From Acidimicrobiaceae bacterium (GTDB lineage Bacteria > Actinomycetota > Acidimicrobiia > Acidimicrobiales > RAAP-2), in the NCBI GenBank assembly GCA_003151555.1, contig PLXU01000020.1, positions 1 through 9,261 on the forward strand: a stretch of 9,261 nucleotides of DNA. The letters run 5' to 3'. The position numbers and the translations under genes were made by a program. The first letter of the stretch is position 1, and the number at the start of each line of letters is the position of its first letter. Below the pieces are notes generated by a model. That model did not search any database. It was not told the origin of the DNA and saw only the letters and a list, made by a program, of their open reading frames with translations. Of this stretch, positions 1 through 5,233 are shown piece by piece.

Positions 1-901
1 TGATCCACGGCGGACAGAACAGCAATGGCACCGCGTACACCTGCTCGGTCTGCGCCTGGTACTGGATCAACTCGATCAGCTCGTTGCGGTAGACCACGGC
101 ACCCGGGGTGGCCGCCATGTTGATGCCCATCACGAAACCGGAACTGTCGACCTGCGAGGGCCAGCCCCGGTGATGCCGCAGGTCGCTCAAAAGGTTCTTC
201 GCGCCGCGCACCAGACTCTTGCCGCCCGTATCGAAGGCCTCCTTCAGCGCCGCCGGATTACCGAGCAGCGTGTTGGTGGGCGAAAGGGCGTCCAGTACAA
301 GCTGTGCCGCGAAGCGGGCCTTGGCGTCCTGGGCCTCTGCTAATTGAGCCGCGTCGAGCAGTTCGCTCACCAGCTGGCAACCGAGCAGGTACTGCTGTTC
401 GAGCAGAAAGAAAAACGGGTTCTCAGCGTAGGCCCGGTCGGCGAAGCGCTTGTCCCCGGCGGCCGGCGACAGGGGCGCAGTAGTCTTGACGCCCAACGCG
501 CACTTGGCCGTTTCGCGCAGGGCCGCGCCCACGCCGACCATCAGACGGACGTTGGCGGCGGCCACCTCGGCCGGCTTCTTGATCAGCGACGCCCCCGCTC
601 CGCCGAGCGAACTCAAAAAGGAGATTGGATCCTTGCGAGCCAGCAGGTCCCCGACGTACTTCTGCTGGGCACTCAGCATTTGCCGAGTGAACTCGACCAT
701 CTCACTGGGTTTGGTGACGGCCGGCAGCGTGGGCTTGGGGGCCTCGGCCACCTTGGTGACCAATTTCGCGACACCGTCGAACCAGGCGCTCATGAACTGC
801 AGGGTGGCGTCCTGGGTGAACTTGAGTCCGCTCAGGATTTGGTCTTCGAAACTCGGCGTCGCGTCGCTGTCTCGGATCTCCTCGGTGTCCATAACGTCCA
901 T
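1..901 (-). CDS. phaC: PHA synthase PhaC (class I type), partial, with N-terminal phasin-like extension
   Basis: Polymerises (R)-3-hydroxyacyl-CoA into polyhydroxyalkanoate at the granule surface. The first 300 codons are present; the gene runs off the left edge, so the catalytic Cys-Asp-His domain lies outside. Residues about 158-300 match the PhaC N-domain: FADRAYAENPFF, then LSPTNTLLGNPAALKEA, GGKSLVRGAKNLLSDL, a GAVVYRNELIELIQY stretch, and CPPWI where the family has PP-x-IN. From recalled Cupriavidus PhaC, the PP-x-I motif falls near residue 245; here it is near 298, so the N-terminus is about 50 residues longer. The surplus, residues about 18-87 (QDATL..AW..VAKL, a Pro-rich linker, then LSAQQKYV), resembles the two phasins encoded upstream. 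The ATG at 901 is preceded by GAAGGG seven bases away; an in-frame ATG at 892 is the alternative. The family call is firm; the meaning of the extension is inference. Confidence 0.94.
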   Translation of the reverse strand, partial: MDVMDTEEIRDSDATPSFEDQILSGLKFTQDATLQFMSAWFDGVAKLVTKVAEAPKPTLPAVTKPSEMVEFTRQMLSAQQKYVGDLLARKDPISFLSSLGGAGASLIKKPAEVAAANVRLMVGVGAALRETAKCALGVKTTAPLSPAAGDKRFADRAYAENPFFFLLEQQYLLGCQLVSELLDAAQLAEAQDAKARFAAQLVLDALSPTNTLLGNPAALKEAFDTGGKSLVRGAKNLLSDLRHHRGWPSQVDSSGFVMGINMAATPGAVVYRNELIELIQYQAQTEQVYAVPLLFCPPWI

Positions 902-943
902 CGTAAAACCCTTCGGATCTCAGGTTGCCCGGTGCCTCGCGAC

Positions 944-973
944 ACTGTACACACCAAATGCTTGACATGTCAA
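944..973 (-). promoter_or_regulatory. phaC promoter (-35 TTGACA, -10 TACAGT, 18-bp spacer)
   Basis: On the minus strand, TTGACA (973-968) and TACAGT (949-944) are separated by 18 bp. The expected transcription start is near 937, which leaves a leader of about 36 nt before the phaC ATG at 901. The -35 hexamer lies wholly within a 20-bp palindrome. The arrangement is copied upstream of phasin P1, which supports a functional sigma70-type promoter. Confidence 0.72.
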
Positions 974-977
974 GCAT
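958..977. promoter_or_regulatory. Perfect 20-bp palindromic operator overlapping the phaC -35 box
   Basis: ATGCTTGACATGTCAAGCAT is identical to its own reverse complement over all 20 bases. It covers the phaC -35 hexamer, so a dimeric protein bound here would block RNA polymerase. A near-identical palindrome lies at 1882-1903 in front of phasin P1. The likeliest binder is the XRE regulator encoded between the two sites, but nothing in the sequence proves this. Confidence 0.75.
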
Positions 978-1103
978 ACCGACAATGGGGCCGGGACCTT
1001 AGTCAGGGTCTTGTTCTTTCTCGACATCGCAGTGACGACAACATTTGAATATATTTTGTCGATCCCCAAGATTGAGGGCCAGAGAGATGCTTAACGCACG
1101 CTC

Positions 1104-1490
1104 TCAGGCTTTGTCGCGGTTGGTCTCCACGTAACTGCGGTAGACGCCGAGCAGGGCGTGACGCTGGGCTTCGCTCAGTCGGCTGTCGGCGCGGATGGCC
1201 GACTCGGTGGCGTCGTCGCCCAGCTTGTCGGGGCTGGTGATCAGTCCCGCCTGCTCGAAGAGCATCTCGGCCGACACGTTGAGCGCGTCGGCGATCGACT
1301 TGAGCACTCGAATGGACGGCTCGTGCAGCCCGCGCTCCACCTGGCTCAGGTAGGGATTGGAAATCTCGGTGAGCGCAGAGAGCTGACGCAGCGACAGATT
1401 TGCCATCTGTCGCTGCATCCGGATGAATCCACCCAACATTTGGCGGGGGTCACCCTTTATAACTGTCTCTGGCTCTTCCGTGTACTGCAT
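1104..1490 (-). CDS. XRE-family HTH regulator, probable PHA/phasin regulator
   Basis: This is a small (128 aa) DNA-binding protein. Residues about 19-78 form a Cro/C1-type helix-turn-helix domain: GGFIRMQRQMANLSLRQLS, then the recognition region SNPYLSQVERGLHEPS, then VLKSIADALNVSAEMLF. The C-terminal 50 residues (LSEAQRHALLGVYRSYVE) are helical and match no known effector domain. The SNPYLSQ-ERGL-PS pattern and size resemble the actinobacterial regulator found beside hbhA in mycobacteria (recalled as Rv0474). HbhA is itself a helical protein often compared with phasins. The gene starts 29 bp after the P1 stop, so the two are probably one transcript. phaC follows 200 bp downstream with its own promoter. 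The start at 1490 has only a weak ribosome binding site; Met18 is an alternative. Its role would parallel proteobacterial PhaR, although it is unrelated in sequence; this is inference. Confidence 0.88.
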   Translation of the reverse strand: MQYTEEPETVIKGDPRQMLGGFIRMQRQMANLSLRQLSALTEISNPYLSQVERGLHEPSIRVLKSIADALNVSAEMLFEQAGLITSPDKLGDDATESAIRADSRLSEAQRHALLGVYRSYVETNRDKA

Positions 1491-1519
1491 CGTAGTGGAA
1501 TCCGAAAATCGGACTACGC

Positions 1520-1819
1520 CTACTTGTCACTCACGAGCACGCTCGCGAGCTGCAATGCAAATTCGCGCTGCGCCTTCAAAAGGTCAGTGGCGAAGTCGAA
1601 CGTGAACTTAGTCACGGCTTCGGCACCTGGTAGGGCAGGCATGCCGGGAATGGTGGGCAGGTCCGCGACGGGCAGGACCGAAACGGCCTTAATCCAGGTC
1701 TCGGCGGCGTCGAGCAACAGTTGCTGACTCTGCTTGACCGTCGAAATCATCTGCTCGCGAATCTTCACCGCAACGTCCGGCACTTCAGTCGTCGGTGTGG
1801 TCTTGGTAGTGGTTACCAT
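1520..1819 (-). CDS. Phasin-like granule-associated protein P1 (99 aa)
   Basis: This small protein is predicted to coat PHA granules. A Thr/Lys-rich head (MVTTTKTTPTTEV) is followed by an amphipathic helix (about residues 16-45, IREQMISTVKQSQQLLLDAAETW), a Pro-rich linker with alternating LP/IP, and a second helix (about 58-95) with FDFATDLLKAQREFALQL. The F-DFA--L---Q-EF pattern and the SQ...L...W pattern recur in P2 and in the N-terminus of PhaC here. It has no signal peptide or membrane segment. GAGGAG five bases before the ATG sets the start. It is driven by the operator-promoter at 1869-1903 and is followed 29 bp later by the XRE gene. Assignment as a phasin rests on size, helical pattern, resemblance to its neighbours and position beside phaC. 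Confidence 0.82.
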   Translation of the reverse strand: MVTTTKTTPTTEVPDVAVKIREQMISTVKQSQQLLLDAAETWIKAVSVLPVADLPTIPGMPALPGAEAVTKFTFDFATDLLKAQREFALQLASVLVSDK

Positions 1820-1843
1820 ATGAACTCCTCAGAGTTTCAATCC

Positions 1844-1862
1844 GTGCCGGCTTTTCCGGCAC
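1844..1862 (-). promoter_or_regulatory. Stem-loop at the predicted 5' end of the P1 mRNA
   Basis: A perfect 7-bp stem (GTGCCGG/CCGGCAC) encloses a 5-nt loop (AAAAG on the transcript strand). Given the -10 box at 1874-1869, transcription should begin near 1862, so the hairpin would sit at the very 5' end of the message. It ends 24 bases before the start codon and leaves the ribosome binding site free. A role in stabilising the message is inference; the phaC leader shows no comparable hairpin. Confidence 0.5.
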
Positions 1863-1868
1863 AAGCAC

Positions 1869-1898
1869 ACTATACACCCCAAGTGCTTGATATGTCAA
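1869..1898 (-). promoter_or_regulatory. Phasin P1 promoter (-35 TTGACA, -10 TATAGT, 18-bp spacer)
   Basis: On the minus strand, TTGACA (1898-1893) and TATAGT (1874-1869) are 18 bp apart, the same spacing as in the phaC promoter. Across 35 aligned bases (1902-1868 against 977-943) I count 30 identities. The predicted start is near 1862 and the leader is about 43 nt. It probably also drives the downstream XRE gene, giving autoregulation if that protein binds the overlapping palindrome. Confidence 0.75.
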
Positions 1899-1903
1899 GC
1901 ACT
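1882..1903. promoter_or_regulatory. 22-bp palindromic operator overlapping the P1 -35 box
   Basis: Ten of eleven base pairs of this palindrome are symmetric; the only mismatch is 1891/1894, next to the centre. Its half-site AGTGCTTGA matches the phaC operator half-site ATGCTTGA except at the outer bases. It covers the -35 hexamer of P1. I found no third full copy in the window; isolated GCTTGA half-sites inside genes lack a partner arm. Confidence 0.75.
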
Positions 1904-1977
1904 CTCTCTAAGAACCCCTCACCGCGCATCCACGGTGTGGACCGTGCACGAAGTTCCGGTTCGTTTTCGAGAATTCG

Positions 1978-2307
1978 TTACTCGCTGGCGGCGCCGTGAC
2001 CGGGCAACGTCTCGATCAATTTCTGCACGAACTCCTGCTGGGAGGTCATCAGCTTCTGGGCGAAGTCGAAGAACTGGTCGGAGAGTTCTGCCGGCTTGGG
2101 CAGTGAGTCGACCAGCGGCAGCGTTGGCATGTCCGGGAGATTCGTCGCCAACTTGGCCACGCTCTCGGACCAGGCGCCCACGATCTTCAAGGTGGCGTCC
2201 TGGCTGCGCTTGATGGCGTCGAGCACTTGGTCTTGGATGCCCGCCGCCTCGTCGCTCGCTTTCGTGTTCTTGGTGCTCTTCGTGTTCTTAGTGTCGTCAG
2301 CAGTCAT
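1978..2307 (-). CDS. Phasin-like granule-associated protein P2 (about 109 aa)
   Basis: This is a second small helical protein of the P1 type. A Lys/Thr/Asn-rich head (TKNTKSTKNTK) precedes IQDQVLDAIKRSQDATL, then AWSESVAKL, a Pro-rich linker (LPDMPTLP..LPKP), and a second helix with FFDFAQKLMTSQQEFVQKL. The QDATL...W...VAKL and PTLP...KP-E patterns match residues 18-87 of the PhaC protein almost in step. It has no signal peptide. I prefer the ATG at 2307, preceded by GAGG eight bases away, because it gives a head like that of P1; an in-frame ATG at 2358, also after GAGGTAA, would add 17 residues. Unlike P1 it has no palindromic operator upstream. It lies 76 bp after the TMEM175 gene, so it may be read through from the sigma-factor operon. 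Confidence 0.82.
   Translation of the reverse strand: MTADDTKNTKSTKNTKASDEAAGIQDQVLDAIKRSQDATLKIVGAWSESVAKLATNLPDMPTLPLVDSLPKPAELSDQFFDFAQKLMTSQQEFVQKLIETLPGHGAASE
2261..2293 (-). repeat. Two-copy 15-bp direct repeat encoding the basic head of phasin P2
   Basis: TTCGTGTTCTTGGTG (2261-2275) recurs as TTCGTGTTCTTAGTG (2279-2293) with one mismatch and an 18-bp period. In the P2 frame it encodes the TKNTKS-TKNTK stretch, so it keeps frame and could vary in copy number between strains. It gives P2 a cluster of positive charge at its N-terminus. Confidence 0.6.
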
Positions 2308-2383
2308 CTGCGTTACCTCGTCCGTACTAGGTGCCCAGCTCGTCTGGCACGGCACCATTTTACCTCGGTTGCGCGGGGCCGGT

Positions 2384-3019
2384 TCAGCGAACTTGGCTGG
2401 CGCTGGTGGCTAGGCGGCGATTGGGCACCAACCACATGAACGACACCGCGGTGTAACAGGCGTAGGCGAGGTACGGGCTGGCGAAGGCGAGACCACACCC
2501 GGCGACGTAGATAACGGGCGACGCCATTCCCTTGACGTCGCGACCGATGGCCGCCACGATGGCGTCGTCATCGACGTTGGCGCGCAGGATGGCTCGCACG
2601 AGGGCGAAGTACGCGAGGGCGGCCCCGAGGGCGACCACGCCGTAGGTCGCTGCCGGCAGCGCCCGGGCGTGGTTGGCCCCCACCCACTTCGTGGCGAAGG
2701 GAATGAGCGACAACCAAAAGAGCAGGTGCAGGTTGGTCCACATCACGCCGGCACTGATGCGATGGGTCGCGCGCAACAGGTGGTGGTGGTTGTTCCAATA
2801 GATGCCGATGACGGTGAAACTCAAGATGTACACGAGCAGCAGCGGGATCCGGCCCTGGAGTCCGTGCCAGTTCGCGGTGGCCGGCGTCTTGAGTTCAAAG
2901 GCCATGATCGTGATGATGACGGCCATCACGCCGTCGCTGAAGGCCTCTAGTCGCCGCGGGTCCAGCGCGACGGCGCTCGCCGAGTCGTCGGCCTCGCTGG
3001 ATGACTCACTCGCAGCGAT
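2384..3019 (-). CDS. TMEM175/DUF1211-family integral membrane protein, start undetermined
   Basis: This is a predicted membrane channel-like protein of the TMEM175 family, whose characterised members conduct potassium. The signature RLEAFSDGVMAVIITIMAFEL (first membrane helix with the FSDG motif) is followed by IPLLLVYILSFTVIGIYW and NNHHHLL, VMWTNLHLLFWLSLIPF, a GVVALGAALAYFAL helix, and one or two C-terminal helices ending MWLVPNRR. The C-terminal stop is clear. The start is not: between the anti-sigma stop at 3028 and the FSDG helix the frame has no ATG, GTG or TTG. It has only ATC at 3019 and CTG at 2965, neither with a ribosome binding site. A GTG at 3009 lies one frame away. The upper limit given here is arbitrary. 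Possible explanations are a rare start codon, an indel in the sequence, or a frameshift fusion with the anti-sigma factor, whose frame is -1 relative to this one. Confidence 0.8.
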   Translation of the reverse strand: MAASESSSEADDSASAVALDPRRLEAFSDGVMAVIITIMAFELKTPATANWHGLQGRIPLLLVYILSFTVIGIYWNNHHHLLRATHRISAGVMWTNLHLLFWLSLIPFATKWVGANHARALPAATYGVVALGAALAYFALVRAILRANVDDDAIVAAIGRDVKGMASPVIYVAGCGLAFASPYLAYACYTAVSFMWLVPNRRLATSASQVR

Positions 3020-3027
3020 GCGGGGCC

Positions 3028-3291
3028 CTAGGTTCCGTCGCCGTCGCCACGAAACTGGCGAAAGAGTTCGGTGAGCTCGTCGAGGGCCTGGGGATCGAGA
3101 TCGTCCGGTCGCACGGCGCCGCTCGCGGCGATGGTGGCGCGCATCTGATCGAGGTAGGTCGAACAGTGAGCGCAGGCCGCCAGATGCTTTTCTAATCGAC
3201 GGCGATCGCGTCGCGACAGCGAGCCGTCTAGGTAGTCGCTCATGAGTTCGACGGCCTGTTGGCAAACGAGGGGGTGCATGGTCAGTCTCAT
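3028..3291 (-). CDS. Zinc-binding anti-sigma factor (zf-HC2/ZAS type)
   Basis: The 87-aa protein should bind and hold the ECF sigma factor encoded just upstream. It shows the zinc anti-sigma pattern: Cys10, a helix SDYLDGSLSRRDRRRLEKH, then His36-x3-Cys40-x2-Cys43 (HLAACAHC). The tail (LDPQALDELTELFRQFRG) has no membrane helix, so as read it is a soluble anti-sigma of the kind that often senses redox change through the zinc cysteines. Its ATG overlaps the sigma stop in a 4-nt ATGA, and AAGGAGGT lies five bases before it inside the sigma gene. Translation is therefore coupled and strong. The TMEM175 frame opens right after its stop, which raises the possibility that the two make a single membrane-anchored protein. 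Confidence 0.9.
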   Translation of the reverse strand: MRLTMHPLVCQQAVELMSDYLDGSLSRRDRRRLEKHLAACAHCSTYLDQMRATIAASGAVRPDDLDPQALDELTELFRQFRGDGDGT

Positions 3292-3887
3292 GATCCACCT
3301 CCTTGCAGGTTGGTCTCGACGTCGCTACGTACTCGGGCGCGGCCACGGTGAAGGATGACCCTCACGTTGGCCACGGAAAGTTCCAACAACTCGGCCACTT
3401 CCATAGTAGATAGTCCCTCCACGTCGCGAAGCGTTACGACGGCGCGTTGGGGCTCGCCCAGTCGGGCAATCGCGTCGTGGACCAGACCAATAATCTTCTC
3501 GTTGGCGACGGCGCGGTCAATGGCGTCGGTGAAGGGCTCGGGCGCAGCGCGCCACGCGCCGCCTTCGTCGAATCGGTTGGCGGCGACCGAGGCGTCGTGG
3601 TCCAAGGGGTCGATAGAGATCGAACGATGCTCGCGCACGCCCGTCGAACGAGCCCGGTTGACGAGAATACGAAAGAGCCAGGTCTTAAAGGACGACCGGC
3701 CCTCGAATTTGTCGACACCACGTAAGACCGCGATCCAGGTGTCTTGGGCCACGTCTTCGGCGCTGGCCTGATTATTGACGTAGTAGAGGGCGATGCGAAT
3801 GAGGGTCGCGTTGTAGCGCACGACCAGTTCGGTGAAGGCTTTTTCGTCACCCCCGAGCAGCCGGCGAAGCAGTTCGGCGTCGTCCAC
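3288..3887 (-). CDS. ECF-family RNA polymerase sigma factor
   Basis: This is an alternative sigma factor of about 199 aa. Region 2 is seen as AFTELVVRYNATLIRIALYY, then ASAEDVAQDTWIAVLRG and FEGRSSFKTWLFRILVNRAR. Region 4 is IARLGEPQRAVVTLRDVEGL, then STMEVAELLELSVANVRVIL and HRGRARVR. There is no extra C-terminal domain. It is followed by its anti-sigma factor with a 4-nt overlap and diverges from a secreted beta-propeller gene, a likely target. The start is uncertain. GTG at 3887 gives a normal N-terminus (VDDAELLRRLLGGDEKAF) but lacks a ribosome binding site. A better-placed ATG at 3904, ten bases after AAGGA, is out of frame, as if one base were missing between the two. Confidence 0.92.
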   Translation of the reverse strand: MDDAELLRRLLGGDEKAFTELVVRYNATLIRIALYYVNNQASAEDVAQDTWIAVLRGVDKFEGRSSFKTWLFRILVNRARSTGVREHRSISIDPLDHDASVAANRFDEGGAWRAAPEPFTDAIDRAVANEKIIGLVHDAIARLGEPQRAVVTLRDVEGLSTMEVAELLELSVANVRVILHRGRARVRSDVETNLQGGGS

Positions 3888-3995
3888 CGGCCCATGGTAC
3901 TCATCGAGAATTGATCCTTCGCAAAGAAATCTGTAACGCCTTGAGCGGGCGAAGGACTGTTCTTCGGCAACCCTGCCGACTAGAAGGAGAATCCC
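3888..3995. promoter_or_regulatory. Divergent control region between the sigma factor and the beta-propeller gene
   Basis: This 108-bp interval must hold both promoters. Two arms of a perfect 8-bp inverted repeat, TCCTTCGC (3915-3922) and GCGAAGGA (3949-3956), flank TGTAACG at 3932-3938. That sequence resembles the AAC-containing -35 elements of many ECF promoters, but I cannot name a matching -10 element with confidence. AGAAGGAG at 3981-3988 is the ribosome binding site of the propeller gene, seven bases before its ATG. Confidence 0.4.
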
Positions 3996-5159
3996 ATGAA
4001 ACTGAAGTCCTGCATCCGGGCCGCCGCGGCGAGCTCGCTCATCGTTGGTCTCGGCCTTACCGCGAGCACCCTCAGCGCCGGGGCCGCGACGCACAACCGC
4101 GACTTTCAACCTTTCCAAGAGAGTCATGCACTGTTCGTCGAAACCGAATCGCCCACTGGCAACCACGTGCTCAGCTACTCGCGCGCGAGTGACGGCACCA
4201 TCTCCTTCGCTGGCAGTTACGCGACCGGTGGCGTCGGCGCCACCGCCGTGGGCGCGACGGCCGACCCGATCGCCAGCCAGGACGGCCTCACCCTGATCAA
4301 CAACAACACTGAACTGGTGGCCACCAACGCCGGTAGCAATACCGTGACGGTCTTCGCCGTCCAAGGCACTCGATTGTTCTGGCTGCAGCAAGTTGCCTCG
4401 CAGGGAGAGTTCCCCGTCTCGGTCGCCTCTCACGGTGACCTGGTGTCGGTCGTTAACGCGGGCGGCGTCGGATCGCTCGCGCAGTTCCGGCTGTTTGGTG
4501 ACTTCCTCGTGTCCCAGGGTGTGCAGGTTCGCTCGCTCGGCCTCGGCCTCACCAACACCAACCCGCCGGACTTCCACCACGGCGTCGGTGAAGTGGCCTA
4601 CACGCCCAACGGCCAGCACCTGATCATCGCGACCAAGCTGTCAACGAACTCCTTCGACGTCTTCTCGGTGGGCTTTAACGGCGCGCTCGGCGCCACGCCG
4701 GTCGTGACGCCCTCCGATAACGCCTTGCCGTTCGCCTTCACCTTCGACAGCGCCGGTCGAGTCGTGTCGGCCGAAGCATCTAACAGCTCGGTGGCCACGT
4801 ATAGCGTCAACGCCAACGGCAGCCTCACGTCCTTGGGCTGGGTGAGCGACGGCCTGACCGCACTCTGCTGGATCTCGGGCGCTAACGGCTACTTCTACGG
4901 ATCAAACTCGGGTAACGGCAACGTCAGCTCCTTTGACGAGAACGGGGCCGGCGCACCGCAACTGGTGAACGCCGCCGCCGCAACCGCGCACGCGGGCACG
5001 ATTGACTCGGTCGTCTCGCCCGATGGTCAGACGCTCTACGTCGAGAGTGGTGGGGCCGGCACGGTCGACGCCTACAGCATCGGCGCCGGTGGATCGCTCA
5101 CCCAGATCGAGACGATCTTCAACATCCCGGTGGCCTCCGAGGGAATCGCCGCCAGTTAA
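3996..5159 (+). CDS. Secreted beta-propeller protein, lactonase-like (YVTN/PF10282 type)
   Basis: The protein is 387 aa. Residues 1 to about 31 are a Sec signal peptide: MKLKSCIR, a hydrophobic core with SSLIVGLGLTAST, and a likely cut near SAGA-ATH. The mature part is built of repeated propeller blades, recognisable by recurring x-V-x-x-Y/F-S-V---G-L strings: TVTVFAVQGTRL, SFDVFSVGFNGALG, VATYSVNANGSLTSLG and TVDAYSIGAGGSLTQIE. Phrases such as VAYTPNGQHLIIAT and VVSPDGQTLYVES are typical of the 6-phosphogluconolactonase-like/YVTN propeller group. Without recognisable catalytic residues I would not call it an enzyme. AGAAGGAG before the ATG fixes the start. It diverges from the ECF sigma gene, so regulation by that sigma factor is plausible, and it ends at a strong hairpin. 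Confidence 0.85.
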   Translation: MKLKSCIRAAAASSLIVGLGLTASTLSAGAATHNRDFQPFQESHALFVETESPTGNHVLSYSRASDGTISFAGSYATGGVGATAVGATADPIASQDGLTLINNNTELVATNAGSNTVTVFAVQGTRLFWLQQVASQGEFPVSVASHGDLVSVVNAGGVGSLAQFRLFGDFLVSQGVQVRSLGLGLTNTNPPDFHHGVGEVAYTPNGQHLIIATKLSTNSFDVFSVGFNGALGATPVVTPSDNALPFAFTFDSAGRVVSAEASNSSVATYSVNANGSLTSLGWVSDGLTALCWISGANGYFYGSNSGNGNVSSFDENGAGAPQLVNAAAATAHAGTIDSVVSPDGQTLYVESGGAGTVDAYSIGAGGSLTQIETIFNIPVASEGIAAS

Positions 5160-5164
5160 CCACC

Positions 5165-5205
5165 AGCACCGAAGGTGTCCCCCACGCGGGGACACCTTCG
5201 GTGCT
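5165..5205 (+). terminator. Transcription terminator-like hairpin after the beta-propeller gene
   Basis: A perfect 18-bp stem (5165-5182 with 5188-5205) closes a 5-nt CACGC loop, starting five bases after the TAA stop. It has no T-tract afterwards (the sequence continues CAAGAAAATC), so it resembles the U-tract-less hairpins common in actinobacteria. It separates this gene from the plus-strand gene that begins 29 bases further on. Confidence 0.8.
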
Positions 5206-5233
5206 CAAGAAAATCATCAAATAGATTGAGGCC

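Noticed and set aside
344..1048. Long plus-strand open frames (344-1048, 450-965) opposite the PHA synthase
   Set aside because: They are antisense to phaC codons, contain no recognisable domain, and run across the phaC promoter and operator. The minus-strand frame has clear family motifs.
1036..1061. CGACAA...TTGTCG inverted repeat downstream of the XRE gene, considered as a terminator
   Set aside because: The 6-bp stem has a 14-nt AT-rich loop and no T-tract on either strand, too weak to call.
1931..1946. CACGGT-GTGG-ACCGTG inverted repeat between P2 and the P1 promoter, considered as a P2 terminator
   Set aside because: It has only 6 bp of stem and no T-tract; it could be a terminator but equally chance in GC-rich DNA.
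2384..3346. A single 320-aa protein from 3346 to 2384 on the minus strand
   Set aside because: Its first 120 or so residues are the anti-sigma gene read in the wrong frame (Arg-rich, no domain). Only the TMEM175 part is real.
3288..4619. A 443-aa minus-strand frame reaching from the sigma factor into the beta-propeller gene
   Set aside because: The upstream half is antisense to the propeller gene and has no motif. The sigma factor begins near 3887.
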